Assembly (NCBI RefSeq): GCF_900086725.1
Contig: NZ_LT574835.1
Location: forward strand, 64,501-128,500
Direction: 5' to 3'
DNA from: Bariatricus massiliensis
GTDB lineage: Bacteria > Bacillota > Clostridia > Lachnospirales > Lachnospiraceae
Length of the DNA: 64,000 nucleotides
The notes under the pieces were generated by a model. It worked only from the letters and a program-made list of their open reading frames with translations, ran no database searches and was not told the DNA's origin. Made by a program: the position numbers and the translations under genes. Shown piece after piece: positions 1-7,891 of this stretch; position 1 is the stretch's first letter; every line of letters starts with the position of its first letter.

Positions 1-1
1 G

Positions 2-1264
2 CAGAAAAGACATCAAACTACAACATTATTGTTCAGTATCATCATTGTGCTTGCCGCCCAAGTGAATATGAATTTGTTTATTAGTAACTTTAAAATTTCT
101 ATCGGTATTATCATGTTTTCAGTTTTCTTGTTGCTGACGGGAAAATATCCCATAATTCCCGTTACCCTACTGTCCGCTGCAGGCGTTTACGCCTCGAGAA
201 TTGCCGTGTATTGGTTTCAGCACGCTGCACTAGGCACTTCTCTGCAAAATTATTTTCCCGAGATGGTTTTCTATCTTGTCTACGGAATAAGTTTTTGGCT
301 GTATTGCCGAAGTCAAGATTATGAATGGAGCCGTTTTGCGTTCCCTGTATTTTTTCTCTTTGACTATTTTTCTAACTTGACGGAGCTCCTTCTCAGATTG
401 GGAGCCGGAGCATTTACCAGCAAAAATCAACTCAGCATCATACTGGTGGCCGCCATCCGTACTGTCATCATCTGGTGCCTTTATCTTGTACTGCGCTACT
501 ACAAGTTCAGCCTGCTAAAAAGAGAACATTCGCAGAGATACCAGCGTCTGCTCCTTTTAATCTCCAAACTGAACGGGGAAGTACTGTGGATGAAGAAAAA
601 TACGGGACTGATCGAAGAGACCATGAACATATCCTACAGGCTCTATCAGGATATGACGGAACAGGGTATCGACGAGGCCCTGTCAAAAAAAGCGCTTATA
701 GTAGCGAAGGATATACACGAAATCAAAAAGGAATATGCATTGATTCTGCGCGGCCTGTCGGATGCCATGGACTTAAATCTAAACGACGAAGGAATGTATC
801 TGGAAGATATCTTTCAAGTTCTGAAAAACAGTCTTACCGAATTTGAGGCGTCCGCCAACAGGAAACTGGATTTGGACATACGTCTGGAAGAGAATCTTTA
901 TACAGAAAACCACTATTTTCTTATGTCTATCTTCCGTAATCTCCTCACCAACGCCATGGAGGCTTCCTGCAAGGACACTGTATCTGTGAAAATACGGCAA
1001 GTTTCGGACAAAGACAATTGGCTCTTTACGGTTGCCGACGACGGGCCCGGCATCGCCTCAGAAGATTTGGAAGAAATATTCCAACCGGGTTTTTCCACGA
1101 AAATCAACTATGAAACTGGAGAAATCAACCGGGGGCTGGGTCTTAATCTGGTACAAGATTTAATTGAAAATCAGTGGAAAGGATGTATCCGTGCTGAGTC
1201 CCGTCCCGGCGAGACTGTATTTTCTATATGGATACCAAAAGAACAATGGAAGGGAACAAAATAA
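2..1264 (+). CDS. Sensor histidine kinase, GHKL type, GlnK/YcbA-like (5' end outside window)
   Basis: This is the sensor of a two-component pair. The N-terminal half (to about residue 165) is a run of hydrophobic membrane segments. It is followed by a helical dimerisation stretch and a C-terminal HATPase domain with the N box (RNLLTNAMEA), the G1 box (DDGPGI) and the G2 box (GLGLNLV). The frame is open to the left edge, so the TTG at 29 is probably not the true start and the gene is partial. Its stop overlaps the start of the next gene (TAATG), so the two are translationally coupled. The partner has the YcbB effector domain, which suggests the glutamine-sensing GlnK/GlnL family of Bacillus. 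The ligand is inferred, not shown. Confidence 0.8.
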   Translation, partial: QKRHQTTTLLFSIIIVLAAQVNMNLFISNFKISIGIIMFSVFLLLTGKYPIIPVTLLSAAGVYASRIAVYWFQHAALGTSLQNYFPEMVFYLVYGISFWLYCRSQDYEWSRFAFPVFFLFDYFSNLTELLLRLGAGAFTSKNQLSIILVAAIRTVIIWCLYLVLRYYKFSLLKREHSQRYQRLLLLISKLNGEVLWMKKNTGLIEETMNISYRLYQDMTEQGIDEALSKKALIVAKDIHEIKKEYALILRGLSDAMDLNLNDEGMYLEDIFQVLKNSLTEFEASANRKLDLDIRLEENLYTENHYFLMSIFRNLLTNAMEASCKDTVSVKIRQVSDKDNWLFTVADDGPGIASEDLEEIFQPGFSTKINYETGEINRGLGLNLVQDLIENQWKGCIRAESRPGETVFSIWIPKEQWKGTK

Positions 1265-2121
1265 TGAAACTATATGTAGTCGATGATGATAAAAATATTC
1301 AAAATATACTAAAAATGATTATTCGTGACAGGGCGCTGGGAACACTTTGCGGTATCGCCTCCAATGGGGCAGACGCCCTCGAAGATATGCCTGTCCTAAA
1401 GCCAGACATTGTCATTGTGGATTTGCTGATGCCGGAAATGGATGGCATTACTTTTGTCAAAAAAGCGCGTACGCTTCTGCCCTCCACCGCCTTTATCATG
1501 CTTTCGCAGGTGGCCTCCAAAGATATGATTGCGGGAGCCTATGAAAGCGGCATTGAATTCTACATTCAGAAACCGATCAACAGTGTGGAGGTGGAGACCG
1601 TAGTCCGAAAAGTTGGGCAGTCACTCAGCGCACAGCGGACGCTGATGCAGGTTCAGAATCTTTTCACCTCGCAGCAGCCTGCCGGAATCCAGCCTGCCTC
1701 CCCCTCCTCCCTTTCACAGGAACGCCCTCACATTGTGCGTCTGAAGGGCATTCTGCAGAAATTAGGTATCATCGGCGAACGCGGCAGCCGGGACATTATC
1801 CAGCTGGTCGATTATCTGGTGGAGCACAATATCAATATAGGAGAGGCGACCTTGACAGAACTCTGCAGTAATTTCAGCGACAATCCAAAGTCCGTCGAGC
1901 AGCGTATCCGAAGGAGCGCCAGCGCCGGCATGGTCAACCTAGCCAATCTTGGACTGGAAGACTATTCCAACGATACCTTCACCACTTATGCCAACACCCT
2001 CTATAATTTTGAACAAGTACGCCGGGAAATGGACTATATCCGCGGAAAGGGTTCTCGGCATGGCAATGTGAAAATCAAAAGTTTTTTAAACGCGCTCATG
2101 GTCGCATGTCTGGAGCCTTAA
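1264..2121 (+). CDS. Response regulator with YcbB (GlnL-like) DNA-binding domain
   Basis: The receiver domain covers about residues 1-120, with the acidic cluster VVDDD near the N-terminus, phospho-acceptor Asp53 in IVDLLMPEMDG and the conserved Lys in IQKPI. The C-terminal half (about 165-285) has the layout of the YcbB domain found in Bacillus GlnL. The start chosen is the ATG overlapping the kinase stop, because an upstream in-frame ATG lies inside the kinase gene. GlnL regulators activate adjacent glutaminase or transport genes. Here the next gene is a PfoR-like membrane protein, which is a plausible target. The effector signal is inferred from family only. Confidence 0.82.
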   Translation: MKLYVVDDDKNIQNILKMIIRDRALGTLCGIASNGADALEDMPVLKPDIVIVDLLMPEMDGITFVKKARTLLPSTAFIMLSQVASKDMIAGAYESGIEFYIQKPINSVEVETVVRKVGQSLSAQRTLMQVQNLFTSQQPAGIQPASPSSLSQERPHIVRLKGILQKLGIIGERGSRDIIQLVDYLVEHNINIGEATLTELCSNFSDNPKSVEQRIRRSASAGMVNLANLGLEDYSNDTFTTYANTLYNFEQVRREMDYIRGKGSRHGNVKIKSFLNALMVACLEP

Positions 2122-2221
2122 AGCCGGGGCATATTGCATAAGAAATAACAATACTTTTTGTAGTATACGTAGATTTTCCAGAGATTTTTGATACCATTTG
2201 TATCTTTCTGAAACCTCTTTG

Positions 2222-2269
2222 TTAAATTTTAATCAGTTAAATAACGTTGATGAAACGATTAAAATTTAA
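2222..2269. promoter_or_regulatory. 13-bp inverted repeat ahead of the PTS-like gene
   Basis: The arms TTAAATTTTAATC (2222-2234) and GATTAAAATTTAA (2257-2269) are perfect reverse complements, and the second ends right at the ribosome-binding site (AAGGAGGG) of the gene starting at 2280. The position fits an operator or an RNA hairpin controlling initiation. Which protein binds it cannot be read from the sequence; the adjacent response regulator is the simplest candidate. Confidence 0.5.
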
Positions 2270-2279
2270 GGAGGGTTAC

Positions 2280-3314
2280 ATGTTAACAATTATCTCTGGA
2301 GTTGGACTTTTACTTTTAACACTGGCAGGCTTTTCTCTTTTTAGTCTCAAAATGCCCAAAGGACAGGCCGCAATGTCAGGCATGGCCAATGCGGCGATTG
2401 CAACATTTTTAGTAGAAGCTGTGCACCGTTATATAACCGGCGATCTTCTCAGCCTTTCATTCTTTCAGGAATTGGGCACCACCGCCGGAAGCCTCGGCGG
2501 AGTCGCAGCCGCTATAACTGTTCCGATTAGCATGGGGGCAAATCCGGTTTTTGCAGTTGTGGCCGGTGTAGCCGTTGGCGGTTATGGGATTCTTCCCGGA
2601 TTTATCGCAGGCTATCTGGTAGGTCTCGTCGCCCCAGTAATTGAACAGAAACTTCCTGAAGGACTCAATATGATTGCAGGCGCCCTTATCATCGCGCCAT
2701 TTGCGCGTATGATTGCACTGCTCGTCAATCCGGTAGTCAATTCTACCCTTGTCCGCATCGGTCAGACTATCTCTGCCGCCGCTGACCAGTCTCCTCTTGT
2801 AATGGGACTTCTTCTCGGCGGAATTATGAAAATGATATGTACTTCCCCTTTAAGTTCCATGGCTCTCACCGCCATGCTAGGTCTCGACGGCCTCGCCATG
2901 GGAATTGCCTCCATAGCCTGTGTAGGCGGTTCTTTCACAAACGGACTGATTTTCAGCCGTCTAAAGCTGGGGGACAAGAGTAATGTTATTGCCGTTATGC
3001 TGGAGCCCTTGACTCAGGCTAATATAATTACCGCAAACCCGATTCCCATTTTCTGCTCTAATTTTGTCGGCGGCGGACTGGCCGGAATGGCTGCCGCAGC
3101 GTTTGGCATTATAAACAATGCACCGGGAACCGCCTCTCCCATTCCGGGACTTCTGGCGCCGTTCGCATTCAATTCTCCTGTCAAAGTAGTATGTGCTCTG
3201 GCTCTAGGTATTGCGGGCGGGTGCATTGCAGGATATTTAGGTTCCGCTATTTTTAAAAGACGTTTCACAAAACCAGAGACAGCCCCTTTCCCGAAGGATG
3301 CTGTACTGGAATAA
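2280..3314 (+). CDS. PTS EIIC-type membrane protein, PfoR-like
   Basis: The protein is almost entirely hydrophobic, with about ten membrane segments rich in Gly and Ala. It contains the conserved stretches characteristic of the PTS_EIIC_2/PfoR family (for example GANPVFAVVAGVAVGGYG and ANPIPIFCSNFVGGG). I chose the ATG at 2280, which sits behind a strong AAGGAGGG site, rather than the upstream ATG at 2247. PfoR was described as a regulator of perfringolysin in Clostridium perfringens, but the family looks like a transporter. No EIIA or EIIB partner is nearby, so substrate and mechanism are unknown. It probably belongs to the regulon of the preceding two-component system. Confidence 0.75.
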   Translation: MLTIISGVGLLLLTLAGFSLFSLKMPKGQAAMSGMANAAIATFLVEAVHRYITGDLLSLSFFQELGTTAGSLGGVAAAITVPISMGANPVFAVVAGVAVGGYGILPGFIAGYLVGLVAPVIEQKLPEGLNMIAGALIIAPFARMIALLVNPVVNSTLVRIGQTISAAADQSPLVMGLLLGGIMKMICTSPLSSMALTAMLGLDGLAMGIASIACVGGSFTNGLIFSRLKLGDKSNVIAVMLEPLTQANIITANPIPIFCSNFVGGGLAGMAAAAFGIINNAPGTASPIPGLLAPFAFNSPVKVVCALALGIAGGCIAGYLGSAIFKRRFTKPETAPFPKDAVLE

Positions 3315-3344
3315 TTCCGATACCCATCACACCCTTTCATTAGG

Positions 3345-3396
3345 AAAAGAAGTGCCGCAGAACAGTATCTTTCATCTGATCTGCGGCACTTCTTTT
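3345..3396. terminator. Bidirectional terminator
   Basis: A 16-bp perfect stem (AAAAGAAGTGCCGCAG and its complement) with A and T runs on either side separates two convergent genes, the PfoR-like gene on the plus strand and the CarD-like gene on the minus strand. Confidence 0.85.
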
Positions 3397-3427
3397 ATAG
3401 TTTTTTAAGCCTTTTATCGGCGCTGTT

Positions 3428-3925
3428 TTAAACATTGTCCTGCGCCATCAGGACCTTCTCCACCTGCTCTGTGGCCTCATCTTTTGAGATACCGAGCGCT
3501 GCTGAAAATTCGGAGCCTACAAGTCCCTCTACACGGCTGAGAAACCTCTTATCACTTTCTTTCAAATGCTTTCCTTCCGTACTTCTTCTTGTCCGCTCAG
3601 AACAGATTCCCTTAAGCATCTCAAGCCAATTCTCCAGCTCACAAGAATTGACCATCTCTCGGAATTCCCGTTCTCTGACCTTATAGTCTTTGTGGTAACA
3701 TGATTTAATCTTATACTGCCCCTTCAAAAAACCACCAGCCTGCTCTGCCGAAATAATCCGCCTCATGGACGGGCCGACCTTCACATAGACAATACTTCCT
3801 TCATAGACAAGAGAGCGAAGCTTGTAATAGTCCTCCCCGGTGTTCATAAATGCAGGAGTTCCAATTTCTTCTACCCGGCACACGCCGCCATTTTTATACA
3901 CAACAATATCGTTTACATTATACAT
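3428..3925 (-). CDS. CarD/CdnL-family transcriptional regulator
   Basis: The N-terminal 65 residues match the CarD/TRCF RNA-polymerase-interacting fold (MYNVNDIVVYKNGGVCRVEEI, then the YYKLRSL strand). The rest is helical and polar, as in CdnL proteins that bind the RNA polymerase beta subunit and the upstream fork of promoters. Length (165 aa) is normal. It is the first host gene left of the prophage and would originally have lain about 0.25 kb beyond rpsI. Its target promoters cannot be inferred here. Confidence 0.8.
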   Translation of the reverse strand: MYNVNDIVVYKNGGVCRVEEIGTPAFMNTGEDYYKLRSLVYEGSIVYVKVGPSMRRIISAEQAGGFLKGQYKIKSCYHKDYKVREREFREMVNSCELENWLEMLKGICSERTRRSTEGKHLKESDKRFLSRVEGLVGSEFSAALGISKDEATEQVEKVLMAQDNV

Positions 3926-4110
3926 CCAATTACCTGCACTTTCTCTGTTTGACCAAAAGGGACATTTCCATTATAGCACAATTTGCATAAATAATCAGTA
4001 TATTGTTCAATACTCTTTAATTATACGAGAAACAAAATACTTTTTCATAGGCGCCACCGCCATATCGCTATTTTTTCAAGTCAGTTTATTTCCTTAAAAA
4101 TCACTTCAAA

Positions 4111-4139
4111 AAACCCACAAACATAGTGCTTGTGGGTTT
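4111..4139 (-). terminator. Terminator originally behind rpsI, now separated by the prophage
   Basis: The stem AAACCCACAA/TTGTGGGTTT ends in a T run when read on the minus strand. It lies 25 bp left of attL, so in the unoccupied chromosome it would be immediately downstream of rplM-rpsI. The phage has moved it about 38 kb from rpsI. Confidence 0.6.
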
Positions 4140-4163
4140 CCATGCAATAAAAATATGCAATTG

Positions 4164-4179
4164 ATTATCTCTTTGAGAA
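4164..4179. repeat. attL core
   Basis: ATTATCTCTTTGAGAA is identical to 41919-41934. To its right, CAAAGGTTCA (4183-4192) is the reverse complement of TGAACCTTTG just left of attR (41909-41918), so the phage attP had an inverted pair around the crossover core. Confidence 0.85.
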
Positions 4180-4214
4180 TTCCAAAGGTTCATTTTATGC
4201 GGTTTTCAGTGCTG

Positions 4215-4248
4215 TTTGTTTCTATCCTGTTTCTAATGGACAAATCTT
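4215..4248. repeat. Candidate integrase arm-type site, left
   Basis: The segment TTTGTTTCTATCCTGTTTCT and the following 14 bases closely match 41785-41819 in the same orientation, both just inside the prophage ends. Such paired sites are usual for tyrosine recombinase or excisionase binding. The role is inferred from position. Confidence 0.5.
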
Positions 4249-4276
4249 GAAAACAGTCTAAAATCAAACTTTGGAC

Positions 4277-5335
4277 TTATTTTGAAAGCATTTCATTGAC
4301 TTTCTTCTGAACAGCAGTTGCATCATAGCCTGCATTTTTCAGGCGGTTGATTCTATCCTGACCATTTCCCCACTTGCCCTGAATAACTTCTTTTGCAATG
4401 GTGTCAATGGATTTCTTGGAAGAAGATGAACCTGAAAGAAGACTGTTGACCTTTGCTTGAACAGCATTGTAATCATATCCTGCATCAGTCAATGCTTTCT
4501 TTCTTGCATCACCATTTCCCCATTTTCCATTGATGACTTCTTTTGCAATTTCATCAACAGATTTCTTTGCAGGTGCTTTATTTTCTGAAACAATATTGTT
4601 CACAATCTTCTGAATTTCAGAATAATTATAACCTGCATTGGTCAGTTTTGTTTTTCTGTCTTCACCATTTCCCCAAAGACCTTGAACAACTTCTTTTGCA
4701 ATTTCTGAATTAGATTTCTTGGAAGAAGATGTTTCTGCATTACCAAAATACCAATCCATGTCAACATTCCCATTGATACCATTGACTTTTCCTGTGCTTC
4801 CGTACTGCTGAAAAGCACAAGCATATGCAGGTGTTCCTGATGTATAATGTGCCAACCAAAAGACATATTTGGAAATCAGGCTTGCATCATACATGTTTTT
4901 ATAATAATCAATGTTGGAATAAATTCCTGCTTTATAACCAAGCTGTGTTACTTTTTCGCAAAATGCTTTTGTAAAAGCAATACATTCATTTTTACCAAGG
5001 GAAATTCCTTTTTTCTTTGCATAGTTTACTGTATCATATTCAAAATCAAAGAATACAATACAATTGTTTCCAAGACCTGCTTTTTTCATCTGTTCAATAC
5101 AGAAAATAGCTTCTTGCTTTGCCTGTTCTGCATTAAGTGCATAACTAAAATGATATACACCTTTGATTTCAATTCCATTTGCTTTGCATCCTTTGACATA
5201 ATCAAAGAATTTTCCATCAACGCTTGTTCCATAACCTTCACGAAGAATAGCAAATTGAATTCCATCTGCTTTTACCTTTTTAAAATCAACATTTCCTTGC
5301 CAATAAGAAATGTCTATTCCTTTAATTTTAGACAT
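4277..5335 (-). CDS. Endolysin: GH25 muramidase with three CW_7 (CPL-7) repeats
   Basis: Residues 1-200 form a GH25 lysozyme: KGIDISYWQGNVDF at the start, the catalytic-type acidic positions in FFDFEYD, and DMDWYFG near the domain end. The C-terminus has three roughly 42-residue CW_7 repeats, each with an IAKEV..G.WGNG..R...L..AGY pattern (about 210-250, 258-298 and 308-350). These repeats are known from the pneumococcal phage lysin Cpl-7 as cell-wall binding modules. The enzyme cleaves peptidoglycan at the end of infection. There is no signal peptide, so it depends on the holin encoded two bases upstream. Confidence 0.92.
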   Translation of the reverse strand: MSKIKGIDISYWQGNVDFKKVKADGIQFAILREGYGTSVDGKFFDYVKGCKANGIEIKGVYHFSYALNAEQAKQEAIFCIEQMKKAGLGNNCIVFFDFEYDTVNYAKKKGISLGKNECIAFTKAFCEKVTQLGYKAGIYSNIDYYKNMYDASLISKYVFWLAHYTSGTPAYACAFQQYGSTGKVNGINGNVDMDWYFGNAETSSSKKSNSEIAKEVVQGLWGNGEDRKTKLTNAGYNYSEIQKIVNNIVSENKAPAKKSVDEIAKEVINGKWGNGDARKKALTDAGYDYNAVQAKVNSLLSGSSSSKKSIDTIAKEVIQGKWGNGQDRINRLKNAGYDATAVQKKVNEMLSK

Positions 5336-5337
5336 AA

Positions 5338-5754
5338 TTATTCACCATCTTTCTTCTGTGTCAAAATATCAATTGCTTTACTGATAACAGCAGGAAGTGG
5401 AATTCCCATCAGACCTGCATTTTCCACAATACTGATTGTTTCATTTGCAATGAATCCAATAATGACTGCATCTCTGATGTAATTTGAACCAATTACAAGG
5501 TCAAGTCTATATGCGATAAGAACAAACAGAAGTGTCATTCCTTTTCTGCAAAGACCTTTCCAACCTGCCCTTGATTCCAAAGTTCCTGATTCAGTTTTCT
5601 TGCTGTTGTGAAATACACCTGCAACCAAAAGACCGCTGATGTAATCAATTGCCATAAAAATAATCAATGTCATCAAACCTGCATCCCAACCCCCAAATAA
5701 GGAAGCAATGAATGCACCAACAACACCAATACTTGTGCAGATTCCTTCTTTCAT
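5338..5754 (-). CDS. Phage holin, toxin-secretion/phage-lysis holin family
   Basis: This is a small membrane protein (138 aa) with about three hydrophobic segments, including IGVVGAFIASLFGGWDAGLM and LIIFMAIDYISGLLVAGVF. The motif DYISG followed by a KG..LL.V..A.RLD segment is typical of the phage_holin_4 family. It sits directly upstream of the endolysin in the same transcript and would form the membrane lesions that release it. Confidence 0.88.
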   Translation of the reverse strand: MKEGICTSIGVVGAFIASLFGGWDAGLMTLIIFMAIDYISGLLVAGVFHNSKKTESGTLESRAGWKGLCRKGMTLLFVLIAYRLDLVIGSNYIRDAVIIGFIANETISIVENAGLMGIPLPAVISKAIDILTQKKDGE

Positions 5755-5784
5755 TTATCTGTACCATCCTTTCTGAAATAAGAA

Positions 5785-5815
5785 TCCCCACAAGGTTATG
5801 ATGAACCTGTGGGGA
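5785..5815 (-). terminator. Hairpin between the small tail-end genes and the holin
   Basis: The arms TCCCCACAAGGTT and AACCTGTGGGGA pair with one bulged base. The T run is weak on either strand, so it may be an attenuating or processing hairpin rather than a full terminator. Confidence 0.35.
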
Positions 5816-5839
5816 CTGTGTATTGATTGCTTTTTTCCT

Positions 5840-5980
5840 TTACTGTGCATCTTCTGCAAGTTCAGGAAGGTCAAGGTCAATCAGAACCTGCTTCACCTGT
5901 TCCCTGATTCGTTCAGGAACATCACCAATGGTCTTTTTGCCTTTGATGATAAGTGTTGCATATACAACTGCCATTTCCAT
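5840..5980 (-). CDS. Small phage protein, CD1375/XkdX-like
   Basis: From the second methionine cluster the protein reads MEMAVVYATLIIKGKKTIGD and continues with a helical tail. Its neighbour (6025-6153) is a paralogue with the pattern A.(V/I)YA.LI.KG.K.I.DVP, so the two are a tandem duplication. I chose 5980 because it aligns with that paralogue and has GGAAAGG upstream. An alternative start at 6025, coupled to the preceding stop, would add 15 residues. Proteins of this class sit between tail fibre and holin in clostridial phages; the function is unknown. Confidence 0.65.
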   Translation of the reverse strand: MEMAVVYATLIIKGKKTIGDVPERIREQVKQVLIDLDLPELAEDAQ

Positions 5981-6024
5981 CACATCCTTTCCAAACAATA
6001 TTCTGTATATGATAAACTGAAACA

Positions 6025-6153
6025 TCAGTCATCACCTTCTGTTGCAATGCCCCAATTATTCAAAATCTGAATAACATCATCTTTCAACTTTGCAGGGACA
6101 TCATCAATTTTCTTCACACCTTTTCTGATAAGGTCTGCATAAATCTTTGCCAT
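6025..6153 (-). CDS. Small phage protein, CD1375/XkdX-like (42 aa)
   Basis: The reading frame starts MAKIYADLIRKGVKKIDDVP and runs for 42 codons. It is paralogous to the next gene downstream (VYATLIIKGKKTIGDVP) and ends in TGATG overlap with a possible start of that gene. A duplicated small gene in this position suggests a structural or assembly role near the tail tip. No function is established. Confidence 0.6.
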   Translation of the reverse strand: MAKIYADLIRKGVKKIDDVPAKLKDDVIQILNNWGIATEGDD

Positions 6154-6174
6154 AACTGTTCACCTGTCCTTTCA

Positions 6175-6435
6175 TCAAGCAAGCATTTCATAAACATCAC
6201 ACAATGCAAGCTGTGTGTCTGTCATCTGCTGTTCAAGTTCTTCATTCTTTTCAGAAATAATCTTGATATATTCATCCTTGTCATATTCCACAAGGTTGAA
6301 CTGATATTCCTGAACTTCCTGTTCATCCATGGTCACAGTGACCTGTTCAATGTCTGTTGCAACAAAGACCTTGCTTTCTGTGATTTCAACCGCCTTTGGT
6401 TCAACAGCACTTCTTTGAAGTCCATAATTTTTCAT
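6175..6435 (-). CDS. Hypothetical phage protein downstream of the DGR reverse transcriptase
   Basis: This 86-residue acidic protein has a C-terminal coiled-coil-like segment (EKNEELEQQMTDTQLALCD). Its ATG overlaps the reverse transcriptase stop (ATGA), so the two are translated together. Proteins like this are common just after tail-fibre genes in clostridial phages. It does not look like the four-helix Avd accessory protein of DGRs: it is too short and starts with beta-type sequence. Confidence 0.65.
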   Translation of the reverse strand: MKNYGLQRSAVEPKAVEITESKVFVATDIEQVTVTMDEQEVQEYQFNLVEYDKDEYIKIISEKNEELEQQMTDTQLALCDVYEMLA

Positions 6436-7505
6436 GATTGACAAACCGCCTTTCTTTTTGTTTTTATATTTGTTTCATAATATTTTTCAGCATGTGGAAT
6501 CAATGGTTGAATATATTTCTGTTGCAATCTGAATGAATCACAGTGAATCAACCAACCTTTATATGAATTGATTGAACACCATTCAGAATAATTCATCATG
6601 TTTCCATTGCTGACTTTCTTCCTGATGTCTGTCATCTTCCTTTTCATCTGCTTGCATGTAGATTTGCGAAGCAGAATATAATTCATAAAAATTCTATATC
6701 CAAGGAAGTCAACACCCCTGACATATGTTGGGAACACCTGCCAATTGTCCTTTACTGTCAAATGAAGTTTTTCTTTGAAGTAAACATCAATTTCTTTCAA
6801 TAATTGATGAAGTTCTTCCTTTGTTTCACCAAAAATCACAATGTCATCCATATATCTGTGATAATGCTTGACATGCTTTTCTTCCTTCAACCAATGGTCA
6901 AAAGATGAAAAATAGAAGTTGCCTGAATACTGTGAAAGATAATTCCCAATTGGAACACCTGTGTTTCCTTCTGTGGAATCAATAATTTCATAAAGCAACC
7001 ACAACAAATCTTTGTCTTTGAAAAGTCTTGCATATTTTGCTTTCAGAATGTCATGGTCAATGGAAGGATAATATTTTCTTGCATCTAACTTCAAACAATA
7101 CTGACACCCCTTGACATCTGTCTGCATATCATGCTGAACTCTTTTCAGTCCAAAGTGAATTCCCCTGTTTGGTATTGCTGAATAGGTGTCAATTGTCAGG
7201 TTTTTAATCAGTATAGGTTCAATCACCTGCAAGATTGCCCATTGACAAATCCTGTCAGGGAAATATGGAAGTTTATATATTTCCCTTTCTTTTCCGCTGT
7301 CATTCTTGATGAATGTTTCATATGGTGATGTGTGATAGGTTTTATATTTCAGTTGATTTTGAAGCAATCCCAAATAATAATCAGGATTTTCATTGACCAT
7401 TAAAACTTCTTGATACCACCCTTTGCCCTTTCTTGCATTTTGGTGTGCTAATCTCAAATTATCCATGTCATAGATTCGTTCATATAAATTCCCAAATCTT
7501 TTCAT
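6432..7505 (-). CDS. DGR reverse transcriptase
   Basis: This is the 357-residue reverse transcriptase of a diversity-generating retroelement. Visible motifs are LDARKYYPSI (140-149) with the first catalytic Asp, GVPIGNYLSQ (183-192), which carries the IGxxxSQ signature that separates DGR enzymes from group II intron and retron types, and the active site YMDD (218-221). There is no maturase or endonuclease domain. It copies the template repeat RNA (7707-7827) into cDNA with errors at adenines, and the cDNA replaces the variable repeat in the tail-fibre gene. It lies 0.2 kb downstream of the template repeat on the same strand, the usual DGR layout. Confidence 0.96.
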   Translation of the reverse strand: MKRFGNLYERIYDMDNLRLAHQNARKGKGWYQEVLMVNENPDYYLGLLQNQLKYKTYHTSPYETFIKNDSGKEREIYKLPYFPDRICQWAILQVIEPILIKNLTIDTYSAIPNRGIHFGLKRVQHDMQTDVKGCQYCLKLDARKYYPSIDHDILKAKYARLFKDKDLLWLLYEIIDSTEGNTGVPIGNYLSQYSGNFYFSSFDHWLKEEKHVKHYHRYMDDIVIFGETKEELHQLLKEIDVYFKEKLHLTVKDNWQVFPTYVRGVDFLGYRIFMNYILLRKSTCKQMKRKMTDIRKKVSNGNMMNYSEWCSINSYKGWLIHCDSFRLQQKYIQPLIPHAEKYYETNIKTKRKAVCQS

Positions 7506-7633
7506 GTTTTGATATTCTCTTTTCTGTATGCATTAAAGTCAAGTTTTCGCATCACAGAACACTGTGACCTACTAACACAACTTCCCTTTATGCCTGATTG
7601 GAAATCAGGACTTTTGTGTTTTGCCAAGTGGCA

Positions 7634-7645
7634 GGGTCAGACAAT
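7634..7645. repeat. Inverted 12-mer flanking the DGR template repeat (paired with 7870-7881)
   Basis: GGGTCAGACAAT here is the exact reverse complement of ATTGTCTGACCC at 7870-7881. The two copies enclose the template repeat, so an RNA spanning them could close the template into a long loop. Confidence 0.6.
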
Positions 7646-7657
7646 TCAGACTATATG

Positions 7658-7693
7658 AAAACAGGGACAACCGCCTTGGAAGTCCCTGTTTTT
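7658..7693 (-). ncRNA. Hairpin just 3' of the template repeat
   Basis: AAAACAGGGAC pairs with GTCCCTGTTTT around a 13-base loop. It lies between the template repeat and the reverse transcriptase gene, in the DGR spacer region that in the Bordetella phage element is needed to prime cDNA synthesis. A second small hairpin (CCTGATT/AATCAGG, 7594-7610) follows. The role is inferred from position. Confidence 0.5.
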
Positions 7694-7706
7694 GATGAAT
7701 TTAATG

Positions 7707-7827
7707 CATTTACTAACTGACTGCTGATATTCCGATTACGATTCCTGACACTATTATTCAAATTCCAATAGAAACTGCCTGCATTACTGCCATTATTCCA
7801 ATTACTGCCTAATTGAGCAATCTTTTT
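7707..7827 (-). repeat. DGR template repeat (TR)
   Basis: This 121-bp non-coding segment aligns without gaps to 7912-8032. All 29 mismatches fall on plus-strand T of this copy, that is, on A in coding orientation. Read in the frame of the target gene it is rich in Asn (AAY) and Ser (AGY) codons, as DGR templates are, because adenine changes in these give the widest residue choice. It is the fixed template from which mutated cDNA is made. Confidence 0.96.
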
Positions 7828-7869
7828 AATGTTTGCTGTTGCAGGTAGTCACAACAGGCGAAAATCAAC

Positions 7870-7881
7870 ATTGTCTGACCC
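7870..7881. repeat. Inverted 12-mer, partner of 7634-7645
   Basis: ATTGTCTGACCC lies between the target-gene stop codon and the template repeat. See the partner for the proposed pairing. Confidence 0.6.
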
Positions 7882-7891
7882 ATATATTCAA

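Noticed and set aside
6432..7505. Group II intron or retron reverse transcriptase
   Set aside because: There is no maturase or HNH domain and no intron RNA or msr/msd structure, while the IGxxxSQ motif and matching template/variable repeats identify a DGR.
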